This document shows, in pieces, positions 55,602 to 63,575 of a stretch of DNA of 64,000 bases. How positions within the stretch are numbered: position 1 is the stretch's first letter; every line of letters starts with the position of its first letter. Both the position numbers and the translations under genes were made by a program. Origin of the DNA: Terriglobia bacterium (GTDB lineage Bacteria; Acidobacteriota; Terriglobia; Terriglobales; Acidobacteriaceae); contig JAIQFP010000005.1 of NCBI GenBank assembly GCA_020073165.1, forward strand, positions 186,001 to 250,000, in the 5' to 3' direction. The notes below the pieces were generated by a model. It did not search any database, was not told where the DNA came from, and saw only the letters and a list, made by a program, of their open reading frames with translations.

Positions 55602-56099
55602 ATGATCGAAGAACTCGAATTTGACCCGGAATTCCAGCCTGGCGCTGTGGCCCGCGAGCAGCGGGAACAGCGCTGGGCCACCAAGCTGGAAGCGGTCACC
55701 ACCAACATTGACCAGGCTATCGAGAAGTACGACTACCCGCGTGGCAGGCAAAGCCTCAGCGAGCAGGAGCGGTTTGAGATGCTGGGTATGGATGACGCCG
55801 AACTGCAGAAAGCTGCTCCTGCGCCGGTTCGTCCTGCCATCCGAAAAGCGCCACTTACAGCGCTGGTAAAGTTCCGAAGCGCCGAAGTCACCGAGCCGCT
55901 GGCCAGGGCTTACCGCTGCCTGCAGAAAAAATACGATCACGCCGCCACGGTGAGCGAAGCAATGCGCAGCAGCTATCAGTTATTTGAAGAGTTTTTCAGC
56001 GCCGATGAAGCGCAACTAATCGCAAAAGCGATTGAGGCGCTTGACGTGACGGTGTTCCTGCGCCTGCTGAATGCGGGCATGCAACGCAGTGCGGTTTAA
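55602..56099 (+). CDS. Element protein, hypothetical
   Basis: 165 residues from ATG 55602 (CAGGGG upstream). It starts with the acidic MIEELEFDPEFQPG, followed by mixed helical segments (EQREQRWATKLEAVTTNIDQAIEKYDY) and a helical C-terminus (FEEFFSADEAQLIAKAIEALDVTVFLRLLNAG). Soluble, no signal peptide. No family is recognised. First gene after the left att site. Confidence 0.6.
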   Translation: MIEELEFDPEFQPGAVAREQREQRWATKLEAVTTNIDQAIEKYDYPRGRQSLSEQERFEMLGMDDAELQKAAPAPVRPAIRKAPLTALVKFRSAEVTEPLARAYRCLQKKYDHAATVSEAMRSSYQLFEEFFSADEAQLIAKAIEALDVTVFLRLLNAGMQRSAV

Positions 56100-56234
56100 G
56101 TTTCCAGAGGGATGGAGTTGCCATTGAGACTTCCTGAGTTTTTTGGCCAAATCCCGCTTGTCATTCTCAGCGAGTGGGTTCTCCGGCTCAGGATGAGGTA
56201 GCTCATCCCCTCTGGAATTCATAGGGGGTGATAC

Positions 56235-56567
56235 ATGGCACTTTTCAGAAAGCAACCGCAGCCAGCGCCAGAGCCGACGCGCGAAGAACGCCAGGAGCGT
56301 GCACTCCTGGCGGTGGAAAGCGCGGTCGCGGAACTGGCTGGCATTGCGAAAAAATACCGTGCATTACAGAGCAACTACAGCTTGGTGGTCAACACGTGGG
56401 GAAACATCACGCAGTGTGCACTGCCCGATGGTGAGGCGCGGGCTGGAATCGAAGTGGAAGCCCGCACGCTGGTGAATGCCCACACAATGGCGCTGGGAAA
56501 ATTTAATAGCGCACTGAACGTCTGGGCGGGGTTGCAAGGGGGAGAAAATGTCGCAAGTAATCGGTGA
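56235..56567 (+). CDS. Element protein, hypothetical helical
   Basis: 110 residues with GGGGGTGAT close before the ATG. Helical (TREERQERALLAVESAVAELAGIAKKYRAL; ARTLVNAHTMALGKFNSALNVWAGL), no membrane segment. It overlaps the next ORF by 20 nt. No family is recognised. Confidence 0.55.
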   Translation: MALFRKQPQPAPEPTREERQERALLAVESAVAELAGIAKKYRALQSNYSLVVNTWGNITQCALPDGEARAGIEVEARTLVNAHTMALGKFNSALNVWAGLQGGENVASNR

Positions 56568-56769
56568 TGTGAACCAGGGCACCACGGGCCAGCAGTTGGC
56601 CAACGGGCCGGTGCTGTTGCTGACCGGCCTGGGTTCGCCCAACAGTTCCGTGGACAAGGATGTGCTGCGTGCAGCTGTCGGTTCGGTGTTTCTCAGGCGC
56701 GACGGCGGAACCAGCACGGTGCTATATATCCGCGAGACCGCCGCGACCAACGGCTGGGTAGCGAAGTGA
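56548..56769 (+). CDS. Element protein with phage-tail-like GW motif
   Basis: 73 residues, preceded by GGGGGAG. The C-terminal part GSVFLRRDGGTSTVLYIRET...NGWVAK resembles a segment recurring in phage tail and receptor-binding proteins (GS-aromatic-x-R-x-DGG ... LY-I ... GW). That is recall-based. It overlaps the preceding gene by 20 nt, suggesting co-translation. Confidence 0.5.
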   Translation: MSQVIGDVNQGTTGQQLANGPVLLLTGLGSPNSSVDKDVLRAAVGSVFLRRDGGTSTVLYIRETAATNGWVAK

Positions 56770-56898
56770 AAAAAGTTTCCTTACTCCCGGTGACGTAGTT
56801 TGGCGAGAGCGGGGACGCCTTGCTGCCGGGGCGGGAGTAGGGAGGGGATAACCATCCCCTGACACGATTCCCCCGGTAGCTCAAGCCGCTAGCGGCCT

Positions 56899-56964
56899 GC
56901 GGCATGCCGCCTTTCGAAAATGTCGCGGCGGTGGGGCAGGCTAACTAGAAGAAGTACTGCCCCA
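56899..56964. promoter_or_regulatory. Structured segment: 12-bp palindrome and terminator-like hairpin
   Basis: GCGGCATGCCGC at 56899-56910 is a perfect palindrome. TGGGGCAG (56932-56939) pairs with CTGCCCCA (56957-56964) around a 17-nt loop, followed by CTTAAAAATTCTATTTT. The second could end transcription of the upstream small genes. Confidence 0.4.
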
Positions 56965-56994
56965 CTTAAAAATTCTATTTTGTGAGGTCACAAA

Positions 56995-57210
56995 ATGACG
57001 TTCAATCCGGGTCAAATTTCGCCTTACGTTCTGCCGGTAGAGCAGAGCGATTATGAAGAAGCTTTGGTTCCAAGTAGAACGACCATGCAGACCCAGGTGA
57101 TCGTCACCGGGCTGAACAATCAGACGCAGCAAGGCACAGCGAACCCTAACTCCAGTCCCGTTCTTGCTGGGCATAGCGCGGGTGACCTGCAGTATTACAG
57201 GTGGTGGTAG
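56995..57210 (+). CDS. Element protein, hypothetical
   Basis: 71 residues. Gln/Asn/Thr-rich middle (TGLNNQTQQGTANPNSSP) and aromatic end (GDLQYYRWW). No ribosome site stands out (TGTGAGGTCACAAA upstream). No family is recognised. Composition suggests a flexible, possibly structural small protein. Confidence 0.4.
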   Translation: MTFNPGQISPYVLPVEQSDYEEALVPSRTTMQTQVIVTGLNNQTQQGTANPNSSPVLAGHSAGDLQYYRWW

Positions 57211-57254
57211 AATCCCATGGCTGACTCTAGCAAGGAGCACTGTGAGGGTGACGT

Positions 57255-57641
57255 TTGACCAACGATCACGAAGACAGTCACGAGTTTGATCGGCTTAAGC
57301 TAGCGGTGGATTCTGTCAAGCACATCACCACCCTTGCGACGGGCACCATTGTTCTGATTGCAGCCTTTACAGACAGGCTACACAAACCACTGTCTGCTAG
57401 GGGATTCTTGATCGCTGCGATTAGCTGCATGTTGCTTTGCCTTTGCTCAGCTTTCATTTACCTGTGGTCAGCAACGCTTTCGGGGTTTCCGCAAGCCAGG
57501 CAATCGGCGCTTGCTGAGTTTCTGATTCCGAAGAAATGGCGTGGCAAAGCGGTGCTTCTCCAAATTCTGAGCGACGTTATCTACTTTTCTTTCTACATGG
57601 GGATCGGGTTGTTGGCAGCATTCGCAGTTCTCAATATTTGA
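57255..57641 (+). CDS. Element membrane protein
   Basis: 128 residues from a TTG at 57255, with GAGGGTGA upstream. Three hydrophobic helices: HITTLATGTIVLIAAFTD, GFLIAAISCMLLCLCSAFIYLW and VIYFSFYMGIGLLAAFAVLNI. A cytosolic N-terminus is acidic (MTNDHEDSHEFDRLK). No known family. As the only membrane protein among the element's unknown genes, it is a candidate accessory function such as exclusion or phage defence (inference). Confidence 0.5.
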   Translation: MTNDHEDSHEFDRLKLAVDSVKHITTLATGTIVLIAAFTDRLHKPLSARGFLIAAISCMLLCLCSAFIYLWSATLSGFPQARQSALAEFLIPKKWRGKAVLLQILSDVIYFSFYMGIGLLAAFAVLNI

Positions 57642-57697
57642 ACGCTTCAATGGCGGGTTGCCATTTCCTTGTTGCATGAGGTTAAGTAGGCGGAAGA

Positions 57698-57910
57698 ATG
57701 GACGAAGATATACCCCTGCGGCCTGTCGGCACGCCACAGGCCCGCAAAATTGCAGCCAAGGGCATTCAGGAACCGGATGGGCCGACACCGGCTGATATTG
57801 CGCTAGAAGCCATCTGCATCCTGGCACGCGAAGACAGGACGCCCACCAACAAGGCCGCGCTACACCTGGCGATCATCCACTATCGCGAGCGGTTCAGCCT
57901 GGATTTCTGA
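57698..57910 (+). CDS. Element protein, hypothetical
   Basis: 70 residues, soluble, helical C-terminal half (ADIALEAICILAREDRTPTNKAALHLAIIHYRERF). Preceded by GGCGGAAG. No family is recognised. Confidence 0.45.
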   Translation: MDEDIPLRPVGTPQARKIAAKGIQEPDGPTPADIALEAICILAREDRTPTNKAALHLAIIHYRERFSLDF

Positions 57911-58367
57911 GAACAGTTTGCATCAGTTTGCACGCAGAAAGTTTCTGGAAATCGCGGACTTACTATGCGGGGGTAGTCCGGCGTGCAGGGTCACTTAATT
58001 CTATTGTAATGCCTTTATTTCAAGCACTTACAGGTGAGGATAACTTGTGGATTCTGTGCATAAAGAAAGTCAAACCAAGGGCCACGGGAGACGTTACCTT
58101 GGGGTTGGCACAAAGCCGACAGACCATTCATTGAAAATTCGAAAGCTGTAGAACGTATCTCATGGGTTTCCTGTCAGGCCCGTGACGCGGGTCTATTTGA
58201 CCGACGATCACATACAACGCTGCGACATCAGGTCGCAGCGGGCCAGCCTAGAGAGCGGCGGCGGCGGGCAATCGCATAAGTATCGTGCTGTATTTGTGTT
58301 GGTTCTGAGGTAGGCGCGTTAGGTTGTCAACCCGATGTTCCCCCCGTAAGCACTGAAAAGAAAGAGG
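57911..58367. other. Non-coding segment of the element
   Basis: 457 bases without a convincing gene. Two direct copies of CAGTTTGCA lie at 57914 and 57924 (10-bp spacing). A 9-bp hairpin CGCTGCGAC-ATCAG-GTCGCAGCG lies at 58218-58240, downstream of the minus-strand gene ending at 58368. Confidence 0.4.
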
Positions 58368-58859
58368 TTACTGAGTGCTGTCCGTGCGTTGTCCGGGTTT
58401 TTCTTCCTGTGCTCTAGCAGAGTTGATCGCATCAACCCGGCGCACGATGTCATCAAAAAGTGCACAGTGGAGCGGTTGATTGGCGCGAATCCAGGCGACC
58501 TGCTGTGGGATTGTCATAGCCTCAAAGGTTGACACGCTACGTGACTGTACCTTGGTTGTCGCATCCAAGATACTGAGGAACTTACCCAGCGCGTCTGCCA
58601 CCCCGCGCGTGTCATTAGTGGCGGAGCATTGCTCTAGCAACGACCTGGCATGCGATTTCAGCATGGCGAGGTCTCCGCTGATATCATCGCCGTCCGGCTG
58701 CCCAGCAGCCACGCGCATGTGGTTCTTGTGGTGCCGACGGATTGAATCCTCACCTATCCCAAACTGTATCGCAAGCGCGGCTGGCCCCTGACCCCCGCGC
58801 AAGGCGGATTCTAGCTGGATTCTGTACTCACTGGCACAGCAACTGCACGTTCTGGCCAT
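58368..58859 (-). CDS. HTH protein with N-terminal cysteines (element)
   Basis: 163 residues from ATG 58859, with AGAAAGAAG upstream; the open frame continues to 58976 without support. The start is Cys-rich (MARTCSCCASEYR), followed by a helix-turn-helix-like region (GQGPAALAIQFGIGEDSIRRHHKNHM). The rest is helical. It could be a terminase-small-subunit-like or regulatory protein. Its 5' end overlaps the next minus-strand HTH gene by 49 nt. Confidence 0.6.
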   Translation of the reverse strand: MARTCSCCASEYRIQLESALRGGQGPAALAIQFGIGEDSIRRHHKNHMRVAAGQPDGDDISGDLAMLKSHARSLLEQCSATNDTRGVADALGKFLSILDATTKVQSRSVSTFEAMTIPQQVAWIRANQPLHCALFDDIVRRVDAINSARAQEEKPGQRTDSTQ

Positions 58860-59119
58860 TCTTCTTTCTCCTGTTGTCCATAACCCGTATCTTTGATGAA
58901 AGCCAAAACTGCGCTTCTGCGGCACATCAACCTGCCGCCCACGCGAACCGATTTTATTTTCCCAGCACGAACCCACCTGCGAATACTGTCCACGGACGGA
59001 TTTCCTAAAATTGGCCTCATGGCGGAAAGGAGCATAAGCGGGTCATTTTCCAGGGAACGCCACAGCGCGGCGCTTGACTGCGCTTGAGTAGCGGGGGCGT
59101 TCTTAGGTCGAAACGTCAT
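58811..59119 (-). CDS. Excisionase/MerR-like HTH protein (element)
   Basis: 102 residues from ATG 59119. A winged-helix DNA-binding segment is visible: NPSVDSIRRWVRAGKIKSVRVGGRLMCRRSAVLAFIKD, with the R-W-x-R-x-G-K-I turn of the HTH_17/excisionase fold. It is transcribed away from the origin-like block that starts about 130 bp upstream, so it may bind there. Its 3' end overlaps the following gene. Confidence 0.65.
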   Translation of the reverse strand: MTFRPKNAPATQAQSSAALWRSLENDPLMLLSAMRPILGNPSVDSIRRWVRAGKIKSVRVGGRLMCRRSAVLAFIKDTGYGQQEKEEWPERAVAVPVSTESS

Positions 59120-59725
59120 TAGTAACTCACACTTAACACGAACGAGAAAGGAATGCAAGCGCATAGAACGTCTTGCGGTAGGTTACAGGCCACTTTGCGT
59201 CGCTCGGCGACGGGGCCACGGCGGGCGGGAGCTAGTTAAACGAGTAAGATGACGGATGACGCATGTGACGCGTCATCCTAGGTTGAAGGTTACAAACGCA
59301 GTAACTGAAGATGGGATGACAGATGTTTGATGACACATCCGAAGTCTCGTAACGAATTGAAAACGCATGGGTTCATGGCACAAACGGCACGATGACACAT
59401 TGTCTCCCCCATTCCCCGCCCTAGGGAGTATAGATAGATAGAGAAAGAGTAATATTATTTACTACGGTGGGTAACTAGAAATAATCTGTCATATCTGTCA
59501 TCTTATAGAGAACTAAACGACTTAGCCCGTCATTCTCCCGTCATGCATCTGCCACGATGCGTCATCCCATGCAAAACAAAGGTTTTATGAGTTAGCGGGG
59601 AAGTAGCTGGGCACCCGCACCTGGTGGTGCTAAAATACTTGCCGTCCGGTCGCTCCGGACGATCTATTGCGGCCCACGGGCATCACCTGCATGGTGCCCG
59701 CCCCGCAGCCTTGCAGGAGGCTCCT
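59120..59725. other. Non-coding block of the element
   Basis: 606 bases with no convincing gene between divergent gene sets. It holds the ATGAC/GTCAT repeat array (59248-59566) and an AT-rich core. See that entry. Confidence 0.6.
59248..59566. repeat. Iteron-like ATGAC/GTCAT array, candidate origin of replication
   Basis: Eleven pentamers: ATGAC at 59249, 59256, 59316, 59330, 59392 and GTCAT at 59272, 59488, 59497, 59529, 59540, 59561. Chance expectation is about 0.6. GATGACACAT occurs exactly twice (59329, 59391), TCTGTCAT twice 9 bp apart, CCCGTCAT twice 11 bp apart, and TGACGCGTCA (59266-59275) is a perfect palindrome. ATGAC dominates the left and GTCAT the right, flanking an AT-rich run near 59430-59465 that could melt. 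Iteron-type origin or regulator array. Confidence 0.6.
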
Positions 59726-59902
59726 ATGGTTGAACACACCCGGTGCGCTTGCCGGTTGAAATCTTGTCCTCACCCCAGAACCGATGACTCTGATCTGCAA
59801 TGTGCTTCTGATCGTGACGGCGCTGACAAGTACTGCAGACCGTGCCGCGAGAATCAGCAAAAGGCGCAAATAGAAGATTACCAAGAAGGAAAACAAGAAT
59901 GA
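59726..59902 (+). CDS. Small Cys-rich protein (element)
   Basis: 58 residues from ATG 59726 with AGGAGG 5 nt upstream. It contains several Cys (RCACRLKSCPHP, LQCASDRDG, YCRPCREN) in a zinc-ribbon-like spacing. Probably a small nucleic-acid or protein-binding zinc protein. First gene of the plus-strand replication operon side. Confidence 0.55.
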   Translation: MVEHTRCACRLKSCPHPRTDDSDLQCASDRDGADKYCRPCRENQQKAQIEDYQEGKQE

Positions 59903-59915
59903 ATCGGAGCAGGTT

Positions 59916-60335
59916 GTGACCAAGAGAACCCCGCTGGAGCGCCAGTTCAGTACCACCCAGAAAAAACCTCGCAACCAGAATCCCCAGCCACAGCCCATAG
60001 TGCCCCCCATGAGTGCCTGGCAACCGGTGTACCAGCAAGGGTTACCAGGGGCACCAGCCGGTAGTTCTGGCCCTGAGGAATGGCGGGGGTCAGTCACCGA
60101 ACTGGCGCTGCAGGTCGCAGCGAAATTCAAACATTTGACAGAACGGGAGAGAATCCTGCGCTTCGGTAAGGCCAAACAAGCCCGAAAATCAAGCCTTCAC
60201 CAGGCTTTTGCGTGGGCAGTCCGACACTACTATCGTCTGGGGCCTCAGGGGGAGCAAATACCAGTTGCAACACCCCATTTGCTGGAGCAGAGTTTGTATC
60301 AGAGCCGGTACCCGAAGACGAAACCCACCCCCTAG
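59916..60335 (+). CDS. Element protein, hypothetical, Pro/Gln-rich N-terminus
   Basis: 139 residues from a GTG at 59916, 13 nt after the previous stop. A disordered Gln/Pro-rich start (QNPQPQPIVPPMSAWQPVYQQ) precedes a helical part (TELALQVAAKFKHLTERERILRFGKAKQARKSSLHQAFAWAVRHYY). No family is recognised. Confidence 0.5.
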   Translation: MTKRTPLERQFSTTQKKPRNQNPQPQPIVPPMSAWQPVYQQGLPGAPAGSSGPEEWRGSVTELALQVAAKFKHLTERERILRFGKAKQARKSSLHQAFAWAVRHYYRLGPQGEQIPVATPHLLEQSLYQSRYPKTKPTP

Positions 60336-60342
60336 AACTTTT

Positions 60343-60361
60343 CAATATTGTCTCAATATTG
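60343..60361. promoter_or_regulatory. Tandem CAATATTG operator upstream of the excisionase-like gene
   Basis: Two perfect 8-bp palindromes CAATATTG at 60343-60350 and 60354-60361, centres 11 bp apart (one helical turn). They sit just upstream of a TTGACC -35 box. A dimeric regulator could bind cooperatively. Confidence 0.55.
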
Positions 60362-60368
60362 AGAGAAG

Positions 60369-60396
60369 TTGACCCAGCCTCTGCGTGCGCTATTCT
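60369..60396 (+). promoter_or_regulatory. Promoter of the excisionase-like gene (TTGACC / 16 bp / TATTCT)
   Basis: -35 TTGACC at 60369-60374 and -10 TATTCT at 60391-60396. The ATG at 60404 is 7 nt further on, so the mRNA may be leaderless; no Shine-Dalgarno is present. Confidence 0.5.
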
Positions 60397-60403
60397 GCCC
60401 ACG

Positions 60404-60598
60404 ATGAACCTACAGAAGCCAGTAACTGACCAAACCTTACTGCTTAGCAAAGAAGAAGCGGGACGCCTGTTAGCTGTCTCCACGCGCACCATCGACAGAT
60501 TGCTGCAGGATGGTGTGCTCCCAGCCGTCCGGCTGCGTAGACGAATTCTGGTTTCTCGCGAGGCAATACTGGCGCTGGTAAGGGGTGAACAAGAATAG
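60404..60598 (+). CDS. Excisionase-like HTH protein
   Basis: 64 residues from ATG 60404. The HTH_17/excisionase fold is clear: LLSKEEAGRLLAVSTRTIDRLLQDGVLPAVRLRRRILVSREAIL. Such proteins direct excision or act as small regulators. The open frame extends upstream to 60212, but the -10 box and the start of the conserved fold both point to 60404. It may control excision versus replication. Confidence 0.75.
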   Translation: MNLQKPVTDQTLLLSKEEAGRLLAVSTRTIDRLLQDGVLPAVRLRRRILVSREAILALVRGEQE

Positions 60599-60613
60599 AG
60601 CAGTGAAAGGAAC

Positions 60614-60650
60614 GGGCCGCGCTCTGACCTGTCACAGTTAAGCGCGGCCC
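60614..60650. terminator. Stem-loop after the excisionase-like gene
   Basis: Perfect 10-bp stem GGGCCGCGCT/AGCGCGGCCC with a 17-nt loop that can itself pair (TGAC-CT-GTCA). No T run follows. It may attenuate transcription into the primase genes rather than end it. Confidence 0.5.
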
Positions 60651-60651
60651 G

Positions 60652-60966
60652 GTGGAAAGACTGGTCAAGATGCACGATACACCCGCTGTCAACGGGCTGC
60701 AACTGGCCCCTTTTCCGGCAGACAATGATTTCCGCGACTACGCGGCTGTGGAAGAAATCTTTCGTCTACCTTGGGATTGGCCAACTGCCCCGCTCTGTTG
60801 TTTCCATGAAGCCGGGCAACCCTCTGAAGATCACCTGCACCTGCTTAATGCCATGCACTGTCCGTCCTGCGGTAAACCCATTGCATGGGTGACCCGCAGA
60901 GATGCCAAGATCATTATCGAGTTCATCGAGATTGTGAATCGGCTGGCGCATGAGGCGCAGCGATGA
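60652..60966 (+). CDS. Small zinc-motif protein preceding primase
   Basis: 104 residues from a GTG at 60652 (an ATG at 60670 is possible). Contains LLNAMHCPSCGKPIAW, a CxxC zinc-knuckle-like motif, and APLCCFHE. It overlaps the primase gene by 4 nt, so coupling is likely. Could assist the replication protein. No family is recognised. Confidence 0.55.
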   Translation: MERLVKMHDTPAVNGLQLAPFPADNDFRDYAAVEEIFRLPWDWPTAPLCCFHEAGQPSEDHLHLLNAMHCPSCGKPIAWVTRRDAKIIIEFIEIVNRLAHEAQR

Positions 60967-63014
60967 GTGCGCCTCTACTGCTGAACCCGCAAGACGTTCA
61001 GAAGTTCACCAAGCTGGGCATCTCCACCGAGACCCTGGCTGCGGCTGGCGTCCGCAGAGTCTCTACCGCCGAAGCGAAAAACGAGTATGGCATCAACAGC
61101 TACGCTGGTGGGGGAATCATTTTTCCCTACCGCGACCCGCTCACCGGCGCGGAGTGCGTGCGGATGCGCCGTGACGGGGATGCACAACCCAAATACCTTT
61201 CACCCAAAGGCAAGTTGCGTACGTTCTTTTTCCCGCCCGGCTGTAAGCCTCTCCTGGACAAGATGCCCCCGGTGCCGGTGACACTGGTGGAAGCGGAAAA
61301 GTCCAGCCTGGCGCTGTGGGATTGGAGCAAGCGCGTGGGCCGCGAAATCGTGCCCATCGCGCTGGGAGGCGTTTGGGGATGGCGTGGCCAGCATCTGGGG
61401 CCGGATGGTGTGACCGTCAAGAAAACGGGCGTGCTGCCCGACCTGGCCGTCTGCAAGGGGCGCGTGGTGAACATCCTGTTCGACGCGAACCCCAATGATG
61501 ACGTAGAGGCCGCCCGCGAGGCGCTCACCAAAGCGCTGCGCAAGCTGAAAGCAGCCGAAGTCTTGTGGCTCAATCTTCCGCTTGGCGATTGGAACGGGCC
61601 GGACGATTTTATCGGCACGGCGGGTGACACCGCCATGGCTGCGGTTTTCGACAATCCGCAACCGGCACCGCAGGCGTCGGCATCAACGGAGTTTTCGGAG
61701 GATGCGCTGGCTGAGACATTCACTGCCAAGTACGGGGATGAGTTCAAATACACGGCGACGACTGGCCACTGGCACGGCTATGATGGCAAAGCCTGGGCAC
61801 AGGATGAAACCGGCCTGATGCCCAATCTCATTCGGACAGAGGTTTGCCGTCCAGCTGCCCACGCCGGTGGTGGCCCTGCAATCGCCAGCGCCCGGACGAT
61901 CAGCGCCGTGGAACGCATTGCGCGCTGTGATTCCGCCCACGCCACCCCGCCGGAAACCTGGGACGCAAACCCCTGGTTGCTGAACACGCCTGGTGGCACC
62001 GTTGACCTGCGCACCGGCGAGTTACGCCCGCACCGGCGCGAAGATTTCTGCACCAAGATGACCGCCGTCGCCCCTGGTGGCGATTGCCCGCTGTGGCTAA
62101 AGTTTCTAGACCGTGTCACCGCCTCAGACTTCGAACAGCAGACTTTCCTGCAGCGCATCACGGGCTACTTCCTGACCGGCGACACGAGTGAGCAGGCTTT
62201 CTTTTTTGCCCACGGTCACGGTGCCAACGGCAAAAGCGTGTATGAAACCACGATCACCGGCGTGCTTGGCGATTACAGCAAGAACGCACCAGCGGAAACT
62301 TTCATGGCGTCAGCCGTGAGTCAGCATCCGACTGACCTGGCCAGTTTGCAGGGTGCCCGCCTGGTTATGGCAAACGAGACCGAATCAGGCCGACGCTGGG
62401 CCGAAGCCAGGGTCAAAGCCCTCTGTTCTGGAGAACCAGTCACATGCCGGTTCATGCGTGGGGATTTCTTCACCTACGTACCCACTTTCAAGCTGATGAT
62501 TGTCGGCAATCACCGCCCGGCGCTGCGCTCTGTAGATGAGGCAATCCGGCGACGTATGCGCCTAGTACCTTTCACCGTCACCATCCCCGAATCAGAGCGC
62601 GACCACGCCCTGCCGGAGAAGCTGCGGGCAGAGTGGCCCGGCATCCTGGCGTGGGCAATCGCGGGTTGTCTTGCCTGGCAGCGCGACGGGTTGAACCCGC
62701 CAGCCGCAGCGGTCGAAGCGACCGACGACTACCTGTCAGAAGAAAGCGCAGTCGGGCGTTGGATTGAAGAACGCTGCACGCTGGACAGCACCAACAGGGA
62801 GCTAATCGCCACTTCGGAACTGTTTGACAACTGGAAACAGTGGTCTGCAGACCGGAACGAGTTTTGCGGTTCGATCAAGTCTTTTTCCCAATCCCTAGAG
62901 TCCATCACGGGCGTTAGTCGTGATCGCACGGCGGCGGTGCGGGGGTTTCGCGGTATCAAGCTGCGCGGGGGTTACCAAGCGCCGAATCTGGACAAGTACC
63001 GGGGGCAGCGGTGA
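60963..63014 (+). CDS. Phage/plasmid-type primase-helicase (D5/P4 family, SF3)
   Basis: 683 residues. The N-terminal part has TOPRIM-like acidic segments (VTLVEAEKSSLAL, E110; ILFDANPNDD). A D5_N-type linker (CDSAHATPPETWDANPWLLNTPGGTVDLRTGEL) precedes the SF3 helicase: Walker A GHGANGKS (418-425), Walker B region RLVMANETE, motif C KLMIVGNH and the arginine-finger segment IRRRMRLVPF. It should prime and unwind replication of the element. It starts inside the previous stop (ATGA) and overlaps the next gene by 4 nt. Confidence 0.9.
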   Translation: MSAPLLLNPQDVQKFTKLGISTETLAAAGVRRVSTAEAKNEYGINSYAGGGIIFPYRDPLTGAECVRMRRDGDAQPKYLSPKGKLRTFFFPPGCKPLLDKMPPVPVTLVEAEKSSLALWDWSKRVGREIVPIALGGVWGWRGQHLGPDGVTVKKTGVLPDLAVCKGRVVNILFDANPNDDVEAAREALTKALRKLKAAEVLWLNLPLGDWNGPDDFIGTAGDTAMAAVFDNPQPAPQASASTEFSEDALAETFTAKYGDEFKYTATTGHWHGYDGKAWAQDETGLMPNLIRTEVCRPAAHAGGGPAIASARTISAVERIARCDSAHATPPETWDANPWLLNTPGGTVDLRTGELRPHRREDFCTKMTAVAPGGDCPLWLKFLDRVTASDFEQQTFLQRITGYFLTGDTSEQAFFFAHGHGANGKSVYETTITGVLGDYSKNAPAETFMASAVSQHPTDLASLQGARLVMANETESGRRWAEARVKALCSGEPVTCRFMRGDFFTYVPTFKLMIVGNHRPALRSVDEAIRRRMRLVPFTVTIPESERDHALPEKLRAEWPGILAWAIAGCLAWQRDGLNPPAAAVEATDDYLSEESAVGRWIEERCTLDSTNRELIATSELFDNWKQWSADRNEFCGSIKSFSQSLESITGVSRDRTAAVRGFRGIKLRGGYQAPNLDKYRGQR

Positions 63015-63241
63015 CCATCTTTTGCTCCATTTGTCGCACCCAGCTTGATGACCGCCGGACGTTTCGCGGCAGCCGGTTTTGCTCCCAGCAATGCGCCGAC
63101 CGCTATGCCAGAGAGAGGCGCAGCCTGCGCGCGGGGAAGAGTTGCAGGCTCTGCGGTCGGCCAAGCCGCAAAGTCAAGCCTGTGACCCCTGTGCCGACAC
63201 CGCACGCGAGCATGCCTGACCTGTTGGAAGGTGAATTATGA
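63011..63241 (+). CDS. Zinc-finger protein (element)
   Basis: 76 residues, GTG start overlapping the primase stop by 4 nt. Two Cys clusters: FCSICRTQ ... FCSQQCADRY (CxxC...CxxxC) and SCRLCGRPSRK. Basic between them. Probably a small nucleic-acid-binding protein translated with the primase. Confidence 0.6.
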   Translation: MTIFCSICRTQLDDRRTFRGSRFCSQQCADRYARERRSLRAGKSCRLCGRPSRKVKPVTPVPTPHASMPDLLEGEL

Positions 63242-63543
63242 CGGACACGCAGGCAATTGAAAGTGTTTTGCAGCAAGCCCGCACCGCGCCGTCTGAGTCC
63301 CTGCCTCAGTTTTTGGGCAAGTTGGAAGAGGCCCGCGTCACCGCGCTGGCCAGGCTCTCGGCACCCGCGCCGGTTCCCACCCAGGACGAACTTTTGGACA
63401 TCACGCAAGCCTGCGCACTCCTGCACTGCTCGAAAGCTTTTCTGTACCACCGTTCGAAGTCACTTCCGTTCGCAAGGCGCGCTGGGCGCAAGTTGCTGTT
63501 TTCCCGGCGCGGAATCGAAGCGTACCTCACCAAGAAACCCTAA
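63238..63543 (+). CDS. HTH_17/excisionase-like protein next to integrase
   Basis: 101 residues, overlapping the previous gene by 4 nt. The C-terminal half is an HTH fold: LLDITQACALLHCSKAFLYHRSKSLPFARRAGRKLLFSRRGIEAYL. The N-terminus is helical (AIESVLQQARTAPSESLPQFLGKLEEARV). Adjacent to the integrase, it may be the recombination directionality factor, or a copy-control regulator. Confidence 0.7.
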   Translation: MTDTQAIESVLQQARTAPSESLPQFLGKLEEARVTALARLSAPAPVPTQDELLDITQACALLHCSKAFLYHRSKSLPFARRAGRKLLFSRRGIEAYLTKKP

Positions 63544-63575
63544 CCGATAAAAATATCCATAGGAGAAAAAACCGA

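Noticed and set aside
59630-60175. 181-residue minus-strand ORF in the element
   Set aside because: It overlaps two plus-strand ORFs, one with an AGGAGG site, and its composition looks like a shadow.
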